Source: Roseibium album | GTDB taxonomy: Bacteria; Pseudomonadota; Alphaproteobacteria; Rhizobiales; Stappiaceae | Direction: 5' to 3' | Assembly (NCBI RefSeq): GCF_001404515.1 | Contig: NZ_CXWE01000002.1 | Location: 310,001-374,000 of the forward strand | DNA length: 64,000 nucleotides | Shown: positions 36,330 to 45,593 of the stretch, in pieces | Layout of the letters: every line of letters starts with the position of its first letter | How positions within the stretch are numbered: position 1 is the stretch's first letter | The notes under the pieces: model-generated | What the model was told of the DNA's origin: nothing | The model's database searches: none | The model's input: the letters and a program-made list of their open reading frames with translations, nothing else | Position numbers and translations under genes: made by a program

Positions 36330-37604
36330 ATGACCAGGATAACTCGAGTCCGAACACACGACTTGCGGTTCCCGACTTCCGACACCCTCGACGGTTCGGA
36401 TGCGATGAATCCCGATCCCGATTACTCGGCCGCCTACGTGATAATGGAAACAGATGGTCGCCATGAAGGTCATGGCCTGACTTTTACGATTGGCCGGGGC
36501 AACGAAATATGCATCGCTGCCATCGAGGCTCTCGCACCGTTGGTAGTCGGGCTCGATCTGGCATGGATCACCGAGGACATGGGGCGCTTCTGGCGACATG
36601 TCACCGGGGACAGTCAATTGCGCTGGATAGGTCCCGACAAGGGTGCCATCCATATGGCGGCGGGTGCAGTGATCAACGCTGCCTGGGACTTGTGGGCCAG
36701 GACCGAAAACAAACCGGTGTGGCGGCTCGTGGGGGAAATGAAGCCTGAAGAGATTGTGAAACTCGTCGACTTTCGTTACCTGACCGACGCACTTTCACCG
36801 GACGAAGCCCTTGCTATCCTGCGAAAGTCCGAATCCGGCAAAGCGGAACGCGTCGAAAAACTGCACGCAGAAGGTTATCCTTGCTACACCACATCCGCCG
36901 GCTGGCTGGGGTATTCCGATGACAAGCTGCGCCACTTGTGCCGTGCGGCACGCGAGGCGGGTTTCACCCATACAAAATTCAAAGTCGGCCGGGATCTGAA
37001 CGACGATATCCGTCGCTTGACCATCGCACGCGAAGAGTTGGGTGACGAAATGAACATCATGATCGATGCCAACCAGGTCTGGGAAGTCGATCAGGCGATT
37101 GACTGGGTCAGAAAACTGTCGTTTGCCCGCCCGTATTTCATCGAGGAGCCAACCAGTCCCGACGACATACTGGGTCACAAGGCAATTCACGACGCCATCG
37201 CCCCGGTGAAGGTCGCCACCGGTGAGATGTGTCAAAACCGCATTATGTTCAAGCAGTTTATCACCGCGGGGGCCATCGATGTGGTGCAGATCGACAGCTG
37301 TCGGATGGGGGGATTGAACGAGGTGCTGGCAGTCATGCTCCTGGCACATAAATTCGACATTCCGGTCTGGCCTCACGCGGGCGGCGTCGGCCTGTGCGAG
37401 TATGTTCAGCACTTGTCGATGATCGACTATCTTGCGATCAGCTGCAAAAAAGATGACCGGCGTATCGAGTACGTCGACCATTTGCATGAGCATTTCGTTG
37501 CTCCCTGCACCGTCGAAAACGGCGCCTATCTTCCACCCGTCCAGCCTGGTTTCTCGATCGAGATCAAGGAAGACAGCCTGGAGCGATTCGAATTTCAGCC
37601 TTGA
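36330..37604 (+). CDS. fucD: L-fuconate dehydratase (enolase superfamily)
   Basis: 424 residues from the ATG at 36330, which has a GGGGATGA SD; the longer frame begins inside the promoter. Catalytic set of the family is complete: Lys216 and Lys218 (K-F-K), metal ligands Asp246, Glu272 and Glu299, and His349 (W-P-H-A-G-G). The N-terminal R-F-P-T-S block and the W-D-L-W-A-R motif match characterised fuconate dehydratases. It dehydrates L-fuconate to 2-keto-3-deoxy-L-fuconate. It starts the rightward fucose operon and is divergent from uxaA. Confidence 0.92.
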   Translation: MTRITRVRTHDLRFPTSDTLDGSDAMNPDPDYSAAYVIMETDGRHEGHGLTFTIGRGNEICIAAIEALAPLVVGLDLAWITEDMGRFWRHVTGDSQLRWIGPDKGAIHMAAGAVINAAWDLWARTENKPVWRLVGEMKPEEIVKLVDFRYLTDALSPDEALAILRKSESGKAERVEKLHAEGYPCYTTSAGWLGYSDDKLRHLCRAAREAGFTHTKFKVGRDLNDDIRRLTIAREELGDEMNIMIDANQVWEVDQAIDWVRKLSFARPYFIEEPTSPDDILGHKAIHDAIAPVKVATGEMCQNRIMFKQFITAGAIDVVQIDSCRMGGLNEVLAVMLLAHKFDIPVWPHAGGVGLCEYVQHLSMIDYLAISCKKDDRRIEYVDHLHEHFVAPCTVENGAYLPPVQPGFSIEIKEDSLERFEFQP

Positions 37605-37683
37605 GGTATTGCTGCTTCCGTTCCGCCAGAAACACCCGGTTCTCCCGTCATGCCTGCGACACCACGGCGCTCTTCGAACTCGC

Positions 37684-37717
37684 TTGACTTGCTGACTATG
37701 AAAACTAACATGTTAGT
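37684..37717 (+). promoter_or_regulatory. gntR promoter with the same 14-bp operator
   Basis: TTGACT (37684-37689), 16 bases, TAACAT (37706-37711), overlapped by the perfect palindrome ACTAACATGTTAGT (37704-37717). The -35, spacing and operator position are the same as before fucD, pointing to coordinated repression and autoregulation. Confidence 0.8.
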
Positions 37718-37732
37718 CAACCAGAGGCGGCA

Positions 37733-38443
37733 ATGAATACGACCGATATCGACGCAACCAGACTTCAGGATATCAGCGCTTTTGATGGATCGCTGGCGCA
37801 CAAGGTCTACCTGGCACTCCAGGAGGCTATCCTGTCACTACAGTTTCTGCCAGGACAGGTGATACGCAAGGGACCAGTGTGCGAAAAGCTGGGAGTTTCA
37901 AGATCACCGGTCTCCGAGGCGATCGCACGTCTTGCAAACGAAGGCCTCGTCGATGTGATTCCACAGTCTGGAACGCGGGTCGCCTACTTTTCGATGGAAG
38001 ACATTCGTGAAGGCACATTTCTGCGTCAGGCTCTCGAACTTGCCAGCGTGGCCAAGGTTGCGGAAGACCGGAGCGAGGACCAGTTCGCCCAGATCAACAG
38101 GAACCTGCGGTTACAGACCCTGCTTGTCGAAGATCTTGACTATTCCGGATTTTACCAGGCCGACGAAGAATTCCATGCGCTTTTGATGCTGTTCACCGGC
38201 TATCCCCGCCTGAAGACCGTCGCCAGAATGGTTTCATTGCAGGTTACCCGGGCACGGATGCTGCTGCTGCCGACACCGGGGCGAGCAACGGAGACGCTGG
38301 ATGAACATCAGGCAGTGGTTGACGCCATCCGGGCGCGGGACGCGGACGCGGCACAACGCGCTATGCGGCACCACCTGGGCCAGCTGATGCCACGTATCGA
38401 AGCCCTTGCTGAAACACGCCCAGAACTATTCCAATCCCGTTGA
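37733..38443 (+). CDS. GntR-family (FadR subfamily) regulator of the fucose cluster
   Basis: 236 residues. Winged helix at about 20-85 (K-L-G-V-S-R-S-P-V-S-E-A-I-A-R-L, then G-T-R-V), followed by an all-helical FCD ligand domain to the end with His/Asp residues that usually hold a metal and a carboxylate ligand. Its own promoter and both divergent operon promoters carry the same palindrome, so it likely represses all three until a pathway acid such as L-fuconate or its keto product binds. Its stop is 14 bases before the aldo/keto reductase gene. Confidence 0.92.
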   Translation: MNTTDIDATRLQDISAFDGSLAHKVYLALQEAILSLQFLPGQVIRKGPVCEKLGVSRSPVSEAIARLANEGLVDVIPQSGTRVAYFSMEDIREGTFLRQALELASVAKVAEDRSEDQFAQINRNLRLQTLLVEDLDYSGFYQADEEFHALLMLFTGYPRLKTVARMVSLQVTRARMLLLPTPGRATETLDEHQAVVDAIRARDADAAQRAMRHHLGQLMPRIEALAETRPELFQSR

Positions 38444-38457
38444 GACAGGAACCAGGC

Positions 38458-39510
38458 ATGAAGGTCACCGAAACCACACTTTTGAACGCCCGGACCAAAC
38501 GGCCCGTTCCCCTGACGCGCATGGGCTTCGGTGGTGCGCCGCTTGGAAATCTCTACCGCAAGGTCTCCGAGGAAGATGCACAAGCTGCCCTGCAGGCCGC
38601 CTATGATGCCGGCATCCGCTATTTCGACACGGCTCCTCAATACGGTCTCGGCCGTTCTGAGGAGCGGTTCGGTGTCGCACTGGAACGGGTCGGTCGCGAC
38701 AACGTTCAACTGTCCACCAAAATCGGCCGCCTTCTCCTAGACTGCGAACCGCACGAGGTAACTCCGGAAGCCTTTGTCGATGTTCCCCAGAAACGCATTG
38801 TCTTCGACTATACCTATGATGGCGTGATGCGCAGTTACGAAGCCAGCCGCAAGCGTTTGGGCGTCGCCAATGTCGACATTCTGCTCGTCCACGACGTCTG
38901 CGCCTTTTCCCAGGGTTCACAGGAAGCAAGCGACGCCAAGGTCAGGGAACTTTTTGACGGAGGCGGTTATCGTGCCCTGCGCGAACTGAGAGATGCCGGT
39001 GATGTGGCCGCCATCGGCGCAGGTGTGAATGAATGGCAGGTCTGTGAAAAACTTCTCGGTCTGGGCGACTTTGACGGATTTCTGCTGGCAGGCCGTTATA
39101 CGCTGCTGGAGCAGGAGGCACTGGAGAGCTTCCTCCCGCTTTGCGAAAAACGCGACGTTGGCATCATTCTGGGTGGCCCCTACAATTCCGGTATCCTGGC
39201 AACCGGGCCTGTCCCGGGCGCAAAATACAATTATGACGATGCGTCCGACGATGTATTGGAGCGTGTCAGGAACATTGAAGCCGTCTGCAAGGCTCATGAC
39301 ACACCCTTGATCGCAGCTGCGCTGCAGTTCGTGTTCGGGCATCCATGCGTCAAGACCGTGATCCCCGGCGCGGTCAATGCGCGGGAGGTGAGTGCGAATG
39401 TTGAGGTTCTGGAAACACCGATCCCTGCCGCACTATGGTCGGACCTTCGCGACCAGGGACTAATCCGTCCCGATGCGCCATTCCCTTCGGAGACCAGTCA
39501 TGCTGCGTAA
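38458..39510 (+). CDS. Aldo/keto reductase family L-fucose dehydrogenase
   Basis: 350 residues from the ATG at 38458 (AGGAACC SD); an upstream TTG overlapping the gntR stop is less likely. The AKR catalytic tetrad is present: Asp57, Tyr62, Lys88 and His145. The sequence resembles the branch that contains fucose and pyridoxal 4-dehydrogenases. In this operon it would oxidise the L-fucose pyranose to L-fuconolactone with NAD(P)+. The end overlaps the mutarotase start by 11 bases. Confidence 0.88.
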   Translation: MKVTETTLLNARTKRPVPLTRMGFGGAPLGNLYRKVSEEDAQAALQAAYDAGIRYFDTAPQYGLGRSEERFGVALERVGRDNVQLSTKIGRLLLDCEPHEVTPEAFVDVPQKRIVFDYTYDGVMRSYEASRKRLGVANVDILLVHDVCAFSQGSQEASDAKVRELFDGGGYRALRELRDAGDVAAIGAGVNEWQVCEKLLGLGDFDGFLLAGRYTLLEQEALESFLPLCEKRDVGIILGGPYNSGILATGPVPGAKYNYDDASDDVLERVRNIEAVCKAHDTPLIAAALQFVFGHPCVKTVIPGAVNAREVSANVEVLETPIPAALWSDLRDQGLIRPDAPFPSETSHAA

Positions 39511-39928
39511 CATCAACCCGATCCTTTCGCCGCAACTTCTATATGTCCTGCGCGCCATGGGTCATGGCGATGAAATCGTCATTTCGGATGCGAACTTTCC
39601 CGGCGAAGGCATCGGGCCTGACTGCATCCGGGCGGATGGTTCGACGGCGAGCGAAGTCCTTGAGGCGATCCTTTCCGTCATGCCACTGGACAGTTTCGTC
39701 CCTGATCCCGCCCTGACCATGCAGGTTGTCGGAGACCCGGACGCCGTCCCTGAGGCAGTTGCGGACTTTCAGCGGATAATCAACGAAACCGCCGACAAAC
39801 CGACCGAGATCCAGACGCTGGAACGGTTTGCCTTCTACGAACGGGCTGCCGGGACATTTGCCATCGTGCAAACGGGTGAGCGGCGCTTTTACGGCAATAT
39901 CATTCTCAAGAAGGGCGTGATCGGATGA
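39500..39928 (+). CDS. fucU: L-fucose mutarotase (RbsD/FucU family)
   Basis: 142 residues from the ATG at 39500; the opening L-R-N-I-N-P-I-L-S-P-Q-L-L and the following R-A-M-G-H-G-D-E-I-V-I-S-D-A-N-F-P segment with the catalytic His are typical of FucU. It interconverts the alpha and beta anomers so that the dehydrogenase receives its preferred form. A longer frame would start inside the dehydrogenase gene. Its stop overlaps the lactonase ATG (ATGA). Confidence 0.9.
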   Translation: MLRNINPILSPQLLYVLRAMGHGDEIVISDANFPGEGIGPDCIRADGSTASEVLEAILSVMPLDSFVPDPALTMQVVGDPDAVPEAVADFQRIINETADKPTEIQTLERFAFYERAAGTFAIVQTGERRFYGNIILKKGVIG

Positions 39929-40755
39929 CACGGATCGATGCGCATCAACACTTCTGGGATATCGCACGTGGTGACTATCACTGGCTCACGCCGGAACTTG
40001 GACCCATCTACCGGAATTTTCTGCCTTCGGATCTTGCTCCCAACCTTGAGGCCCACGGCATTTCGGGGACCATACTGGTGCAAGCTGCCCCCACGCTTGC
40101 AGAAACCCGTTTCATGTTGTCGCTGGCCGACAATTCCCCGGCCGTGAAAGGTGTTGTCGGCTGGGTCGATTTCGAAAGCACCGATGCTCCTCAGATCATT
40201 TCGGACCTGGCCGCCCACCCGGCTCTCGTGGGGTTGAGGCCGATGATCCAGGACATAGAAGATGACGACTGGATGTTGCGGGACAATCTGACGCCGGCTT
40301 TCGAAGCGCTGATCGCAAACGACCTGACTTTCGATGCGCTGACCTTTCCGCGGCACCTTGAAAACCTGTCTGCACTCCTCATCCGTTATCCGGACATGAG
40401 GGTCGTCATTGACCACGGTTCAAAACCTCTGATCCGTGACAGCCTGATCGACGACTGGGCGGCCAGCATGAAACAACTGGCAGCAGACACAAACGCCTTT
40501 TGCAAACTCTCCGGCCTGGTCACCGAAGCAAAACCGGACTGGTCGGTCGACGATCTGCGTCCCTATGTCGATCACCTTCTGTCAACTTTCGGCCCGCAAC
40601 GGATTCTCTGGGGCAGCGACTGGCCGGTCTGCCTTCTGGCAAGCAGTTACGAAAGATGGGTCGAAGCCACGGAGACACTTCTGAACGGCCTCACGCCCGA
40701 TGAAAAAGAAGCCGTTCTGGGGCTTAATGCCCTGCGTGCTTATGGGTTGAACTAG
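39925..40755 (+). CDS. L-fuconolactonase (amidohydrolase family)
   Basis: 276 residues, an amidohydrolase-2 type TIM barrel with the metal-binding H-Q-H at residues 7-9 (R-I-D-A-H-Q-H-F-W) and the late barrel Asp in W-G-S-D-W-P. It opens L-fuconolactone to L-fuconate, between the dehydrogenase and fucD steps. Last gene of the rightward operon. Confidence 0.9.
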   Translation: MTRIDAHQHFWDIARGDYHWLTPELGPIYRNFLPSDLAPNLEAHGISGTILVQAAPTLAETRFMLSLADNSPAVKGVVGWVDFESTDAPQIISDLAAHPALVGLRPMIQDIEDDDWMLRDNLTPAFEALIANDLTFDALTFPRHLENLSALLIRYPDMRVVIDHGSKPLIRDSLIDDWAASMKQLAADTNAFCKLSGLVTEAKPDWSVDDLRPYVDHLLSTFGPQRILWGSDWPVCLLASSYERWVEATETLLNGLTPDEKEAVLGLNALRAYGLN

Positions 40756-41216
40756 CGAAGGCGCCGATAATTTGAACGCCGTCGAGACTACCAGTCTGCC
40801 ACCCAGGATTCATGGTGTTGCTCGACATGGGAATGAACATCGCTCAATCTGAATGGCGCAACACAACGATCATCTGACGGTGGCGAGAAATCAGAAGCGC
40901 CCGACCGGAGACGTGTATTCACGCTCAGCATGAACTCGCCCGGTTGCTGGTTTGTGAAATCCCCGCAAACGCTTTCGTTATTGAATTGGACAGCTTGCGC
41001 CCACTTTGCAGATTTGCGATCGCCATAACGGTATGGCGTGCGCGGCTAAGCTTGCGACCGGCATTGTTTCTTCACAAAATGCGATGTCTCTTAAATCTCG
41101 GTGAAGTATACAACTTGGCGCATTCTAAGACGACAAACATGAATTAGTTCATTTTCACTGAGTTTTTGCGCTGACGACATACACATTGACTGAGAAATAC
41201 CGTTCAAGGTTGCTAT
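40756..41216. other. Intergenic, no feature recognised
   Basis: About 460 bp between the lactonase gene and the next gntR. I find no SD-supported frame and no terminator hairpin with T-run. A TTGACT at about 41187 is not followed by a properly spaced -10. Confidence 0.5.
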
Positions 41217-41921
41217 ATGACACAGTCCAGCACCGACACTGACGGCAGCGCCTCTCACGCCCGAAAGGAGCTGATTTACCAAATCCTGCGGGATCGCATC
41301 TGCGCGGTAGAATATCCGCCGGGAAGCAAATTGCGCGAAACCGATCTGGCGGAAGAATTTGAAGTCAGCCGCACCCCGATCCGCAACGTCCTGACCACGC
41401 TTGAGCATGATGGATTGCTCGCGGTGAAGCACGGTGTCGGCAACGTGGTTTCACTGGTCGAACCTGAAGAGCTGGTTGAGATTTACACTGTTCGCATGAT
41501 TCTGGCGCAATCCGCCGGGGATTTCTTCGCTTCGCCTTTTCCAGAGGGAACGGCGAGGCAATTCGTCGACTACAAGGAAGTGTTCCAGGCACTCGAACCG
41601 GGTGATGTGGTCGGATTCGGCCGGGCCAATATCCGCTACTACACCGGACTGATATCGTTGATCACCAACAGTTGCTTGCGTGACATGATGCTGAAACTCT
41701 TTTTCCAGACTTCCCGCATGTGGCTGATTTCGCTTCCATCTCTGAATTGGGGTGAAGTGATAGTCGCAGTCTCGGATGAACTTGACGAGTTAGCCCGTCT
41801 GATCCGCTTGGAAGACCCCATCGGATTGGGACTGGCCGCCCGAAACCACATCTTCATGTCCCGCCGTCGCATCCTGGCGGGGCTCGGCATCAGCCTGACA
41901 GAAACAAGAAACCCGCTCTGA
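41217..41921 (+). CDS. GntR-family (FCD) regulator, orphan
   Basis: 234 residues: GntR winged helix at about 14-80 (F-E-V-S-R-T-P-I-R-N-V-L) and a helical FCD domain to the end. Length and layout are normal. It has no catabolic gene directly beside it: the fucose lactonase lies 460 bp upstream and a LysR gene follows. No SD is evident before the ATG. Target unknown. Confidence 0.88.
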   Translation: MTQSSTDTDGSASHARKELIYQILRDRICAVEYPPGSKLRETDLAEEFEVSRTPIRNVLTTLEHDGLLAVKHGVGNVVSLVEPEELVEIYTVRMILAQSAGDFFASPFPEGTARQFVDYKEVFQALEPGDVVGFGRANIRYYTGLISLITNSCLRDMMLKLFFQTSRMWLISLPSLNWGEVIVAVSDELDELARLIRLEDPIGLGLAARNHIFMSRRRILAGLGISLTETRNPL

Positions 41922-41979
41922 ACAGTCCACCCCGACGTTGCCGGTAGTTTCGTCAATGTCTGCGGACATTGCATGGACG

Positions 41980-42183
41980 CTAATCTGCCGGACCTGACCG
42001 GCTGCGCTTGTCCGCGTTCGCAGATAGCCTTTGCCGGTGCGCTTTGTTCCCTGATACTGATTTCTTCTTTGTCACATCGACTTTGAGGCTTAGCGGCGAG
42101 CGCAGGTCTCCGCTGCCTGCCAGGCCGGTCAAGGGAGCAACCCGCGTTGCCACGAACATGGATTTGGCGAACAAATCTAGCAT
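41980..42183 (-). CDS. Small protein divergent from LysR gene
   Basis: 67 residues. The ATG at 42183 has a textbook AGGAGG SD eight bases away on the minus strand, which is the main support. The N-terminal ~20 residues are hydrophobic (M-L-D-L-F-A-K-S-M-F-V-A), the rest polar and strongly basic. No family recognised. It is 95 bp from the divergent LysR gene, the usual place for a LysR target; it may also be a truncated remnant of a larger gene. Confidence 0.4.
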   Translation of the reverse strand: MLDLFAKSMFVATRVAPLTGLAGSGDLRSPLSLKVDVTKKKSVSGNKAHRQRLSANADKRSRSGPAD

Positions 42184-42277
42184 TTTCTGGACCTCCTGCG
42201 GCAACCGTAGATCCAGGCACATAATTAGAAAAACGAATAATATTGCTTATCGTGATGAGATCTGAAAATGATACAGG

Positions 42278-43150
42278 ATGAAACGTGACCTCGAAATGGA
42301 CCTTCTGCGATCATTCGTTGCTGTTGCTGCGCATCGAAACTTTACACGTGCTGCCGAGGCTGTCGGACGCACGCAATCGGCAGTCAGTCTTCAGATCAAA
42401 CGGCTTGAGGACATTGTTGAAAAGCGACTTTTCGAGCGAAGCCGTCAATCCGTCTCCATAACGCAAACCGGTGAAGCATTACTGGTTTACGCAAACCGTA
42501 TTCTGGCAGCAAACGACGCGGCTCTGTCGCATCTTCAGCGCCCGGAGGCAGCCGGACTGGTCAGAATAGGGGCACCGGATGACTACGCGACATTTCTGAT
42601 CCCCCCTCTCCTGTCCGCCCTGGCAAAGGAGCACCCGCGATTGCAGTTCGAGGTAACGTGCGACAATGCCAGCGACCTGCTGCCCATGCTGAAACAGGGG
42701 CAACTCGACGTGGTCATCGCCACACATCGTCCTGATGCAGTGGCCGGACAGATTGCCAGGCATGAACCGCTTCATTGGGTTGCCTCACCCGATTTCATGG
42801 ACGACCCCGATGAACCGCTTTCACTGGTACTATTCCCTGCCGGTTGCGTCTGTCGAGAGATCGCCCTGGATGCATTGAAAAGCATCGACCGCTCCTGGCG
42901 CATCACATATTCAACCCGAAGCATTGGTCTGATGGAGAAGGCCCTGGCGGACGGATCGGCAGTATCCGCGATGGAGGCATCCGTCATGCCTTCCGGCCTG
43001 AGGGTCATAGACGGAACAACAGGCCTGCCGCCGCTTTCAGAAGTTGTGATATCCGTTCATCAATCCAGCCCATGCGAAGCACATGTATCTCTCGCGGCGA
43101 ACTTCCTTCTGACAAAGCTTGGACAAGGCGAACTGCAAGCCGTTTCCTGA
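42278..43150 (+). CDS. LysR-family transcriptional regulator
   Basis: 290 residues: N-terminal HTH (about 6-65; A-V-G-R-T-Q-S-A-V-S-L-Q-I-K-R-L-E) and a periplasmic-binding-like effector domain. An alternative ATG at 42296 would shorten it by six residues and better match the family opening M-D-L-L-R-S-F. It converges on the MarR gene and is divergent from the small minus-strand gene. Confidence 0.92.
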   Translation: MKRDLEMDLLRSFVAVAAHRNFTRAAEAVGRTQSAVSLQIKRLEDIVEKRLFERSRQSVSITQTGEALLVYANRILAANDAALSHLQRPEAAGLVRIGAPDDYATFLIPPLLSALAKEHPRLQFEVTCDNASDLLPMLKQGQLDVVIATHRPDAVAGQIARHEPLHWVASPDFMDDPDEPLSLVLFPAGCVCREIALDALKSIDRSWRITYSTRSIGLMEKALADGSAVSAMEASVMPSGLRVIDGTTGLPPLSEVVISVHQSSPCEAHVSLAANFLLTKLGQGELQAVS

Positions 43151-43218
43151 GGAAGATGCCAGTCGTATCACGGCCCTGAAACCAGGATTTCTGTTTCTGA
43201 CCAGATGGCAAGTTAGGG

Positions 43219-43677
43219 TTAGGGTTGGCGCCAGCGCGGCACATCGCGGGCCAGCTTGTCGAGCAGGTGTTCAAGTGTTTCGACTTCCTGCTTTGAAAGC
43301 GTTTCCAGCATCACCTTTTCCGCTTCGGCGAACCGGGCCATCAGGCGGTCGTGAACCGCTTGCCCTTCTTCGGTTATGTTCAAAACGCGGCGTCGCGTAT
43401 CCACCGTGTCCGGTACACGTGAAATCAGGCCTTTATCACTCAACGAAGTAACTGCACGGCTGACCGTGTTTGAAGGCTGTTCGGTGATTTCACAGATATC
43501 ACGCGCGTTGAGGTCCTTTTGAAAGCTGAGACACATGAGCACTGTCAATTCCGGACGGATCAGCCCCGTGTCGCGCTCCATCCATCTCAGGAGAGGCTCG
43601 CGCCAGAAGTTCGTGAGAAATGAAATTCGATAGCCGATCGGGAACGGCGTCGCATCAAGAATACCAAGCAGTTTCAT
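43219..43677 (-). CDS. MarR-family regulator of the second TRAP cluster
   Basis: 152 residues from the ATG at 43677; an earlier ATG at 43734 would place the operator-like inverted repeat inside the gene, and an ATG at 43683 is also possible, none with a strong SD. A winged helix is visible at about 55-110 (A-R-D-I-C-E-I-T-E-Q-P-S-N-T-V-S-R-A-V, wing D-T-R-R-R). Divergent from dctQ, so it likely controls the transporter-hydrolase operon in response to its substrate. Confidence 0.88.
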   Translation of the reverse strand: MKLLGILDATPFPIGYRISFLTNFWREPLLRWMERDTGLIRPELTVLMCLSFQKDLNARDICEITEQPSNTVSRAVTSLSDKGLISRVPDTVDTRRRVLNITEEGQAVHDRLMARFAEAEKVMLETLSKQEVETLEHLLDKLARDVPRWRQP

Positions 43678-43714
43678 AAGCATCACGATAATGGAAAAAT
43701 AAAGATTGCTCCAG

Positions 43715-43734
43715 ATGGAAATATATAGTTCCAT
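43715..43734. promoter_or_regulatory. Candidate MarR operator
   Basis: Perfect inverted arms ATGGAA (43715-43720) and TTCCAT (43729-43734) with an eight-base AT spacer, next to the palindrome CCATATGG. It sits centrally between marR and dctQ. Confidence 0.55.
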
Positions 43735-43756
43735 ATGGAGCTAAAAGGAGAGGCCT

Positions 43757-44272
43757 GTGAAAGCGTTTCGGGAAGTCAGCCTCAAGATTCTTGCCGCCGG
43801 GGTCGTCGTGCTGATGGGGGCGATTGTCCTCCAGGTGGTATGCAGCGCACTTGACATTAATCCGCTGGCTTCTTTCCAGGCCGATATCCCACTTTTGGGC
43901 AAGGCGATCACGCTGAACTCGCTGCTGGATTTTCAATGGCATATTCTGGTGATTATCGGACTGGTACCAGCCGGTCTGGTCTGGCTTCAAGGAACGCATG
44001 TCCGGGTGGATTTTCTTTACAATCCGATGACGCCTCAATGGAAGGCTCGCATTGATCTGGCAGGCAATCTGCTATTCGCGGTTCCTTTTTTCTTCTTCAT
44101 GCTGCCGGCCTCGACAAGATTCATGCTGCGCGCCTGGACATCGGACGAAGCCTCGCGCAATGGCGGGCTAAACGACTTGTGGCTGATAAAATCCATTCTG
44201 CCAGTCGGTCTTTTTCTGTTGGCGCTCGCCGTTCTGGTTGAATCCCTCCGTCTCATCCGGACCGTCAGATGA
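43757..44272 (+). CDS. dctQ: TRAP transporter small permease (DctQ family)
   Basis: 171 residues from a GTG with GGAGAGG SD. Four hydrophobic helices (about 13-33, 58-78, 98-117, 140-160). The stop overlaps the dctM start (ATGA). It begins a rightward operon dctQ-dctM-dctP-hydrolase. Confidence 0.88.
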   Translation: MKAFREVSLKILAAGVVVLMGAIVLQVVCSALDINPLASFQADIPLLGKAITLNSLLDFQWHILVIIGLVPAGLVWLQGTHVRVDFLYNPMTPQWKARIDLAGNLLFAVPFFFFMLPASTRFMLRAWTSDEASRNGGLNDLWLIKSILPVGLFLLALAVLVESLRLIRTVR

Positions 44273-45576
44273 GTGAGACGTTCCTGCCCCTTGCCATGGC
44301 CGGTCTCACACTCGGCGCGATCCTGCTGGGCTATCGGGTCGGCATGGTTCTGGCCGGTTCGGCTGCCCTGTTCATTCTGATCTCGGATCTGCCGATCGCA
44401 TTCTTCAACCTCCTGATCAGTCGCATCTATGCCAATGTCTTGTCCAACTGGTTACTGGTTGCGATCCCGATGTTCATTTTCATGGGACTGGTCCTGGAAG
44501 TCTCCGGCGTTGCCGAACGTTCGCTCCGCGCCGCGCAGAAGGCACTCGGCGGCAGTGCTGCCGGCATGGGAATTTCAGTCCTGGTCGTCGGGGTATTGCT
44601 CGCTGCATCGTCCGGAATTGTCGGAGCTTCCGTCGTTTTGCTCGCCCTGCTCGCGTTGCCCCGCCTTCTGGAGGCCGGTTACGATAAGCGGACAACAGCA
44701 GGTCTTGTGACGGCTTCAGGCACACTTGCCATCCTGATCCCGCCGTCGGTCATGCTGATCATTCTCGGCGATCAGTTGCAAACGCCGGTGCCGTCGATGT
44801 TCGCCGGCGCGATCGGCCCCGGCCTTTTGCTGGTGCTGGTTTACGCTTTCTTCGTGATCTGGCGGTCACGGGGCCTTCCGCGGATAAGCAGGGACGACCG
44901 GGCGTCTCCCCTTCAGGTCCTTCTGGACCTTGGCCCGCTGCTCGGGCTTGTGGCTGCCGTTCTTGGCTCCATTATCGCCGGCGTGGCGACACCGACGGAA
45001 GCAAGCGGCCTGGGTGCCTTTGGCGCCATTCTGATGACGTTGCTCTATGGCCGGTTCAGCTTCGCAATGGTATCCGACGCCGCCCGCAAGACGGTGATCA
45101 CCACCTCTACAGTTCTCTTTCTGATGATCGGAGCAACATGCTTTTCGGCCGTTTTCAAGGGAGTTGGCGGAGACGATCTTGTGGAAACCGGCATCCTAGC
45201 ATTCGGCGATGGGCCCTACACGATCCTGGCTGTCGTGATGATTTCGATTTTCCTGCTCGGCTTCGTGCTCGACTGGCTCGAAATCACCCTGATCTTGATG
45301 CCGATCTTCGCACCGATTGTTTCCGGACTCGACTTTGGAAACGGCCTTGCGGGCGATGCGCTCCTGATCTGGTTCGGGATTCTGGTTGCCGTCAATCTGC
45401 AGACATCCTTCCTGACGCCGCCATTCGGCTTTTCGCTGTTTTATTTGCGAGGCGCGGTCGGTGATCAATTGTCGACACCTGAAATCTATGGCGGCGTCGC
45501 TCCTTTCATCGCATTGCAGCTCCTGGTGCTGGCGCTGCTGATCCTGTTTCCCGGACTGATCACCGGGTTGATATGA
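44269..45576 (+). CDS. dctM: TRAP transporter large permease (DctM family)
   Basis: 435 residues, about a dozen membrane helices, with the family segments S-G-T-L-A-I-L-I-P-P-S-V-M and L-T-P-P-F-G-F-S-L-F. It is close to the branch that carries the motif A-S-S-G-I-V-G-A-S-V. Coupled to dctQ by overlap. Sodium-driven uptake of an organic anion. Confidence 0.92.
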   Translation: MSETFLPLAMAGLTLGAILLGYRVGMVLAGSAALFILISDLPIAFFNLLISRIYANVLSNWLLVAIPMFIFMGLVLEVSGVAERSLRAAQKALGGSAAGMGISVLVVGVLLAASSGIVGASVVLLALLALPRLLEAGYDKRTTAGLVTASGTLAILIPPSVMLIILGDQLQTPVPSMFAGAIGPGLLLVLVYAFFVIWRSRGLPRISRDDRASPLQVLLDLGPLLGLVAAVLGSIIAGVATPTEASGLGAFGAILMTLLYGRFSFAMVSDAARKTVITTSTVLFLMIGATCFSAVFKGVGGDDLVETGILAFGDGPYTILAVVMISIFLLGFVLDWLEITLILMPIFAPIVSGLDFGNGLAGDALLIWFGILVAVNLQTSFLTPPFGFSLFYLRGAVGDQLSTPEIYGGVAPFIALQLLVLALLILFPGLITGLI

Positions 45577-45593
45577 CCAAGGGAGGAATAACC

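Noticed and set aside
43212-43226. Telomere-like TTAGGG repeats
   Set aside because: Only about two and a half units at the MarR 3' end on a bacterial chromosome; no functional meaning and compatible with chance.
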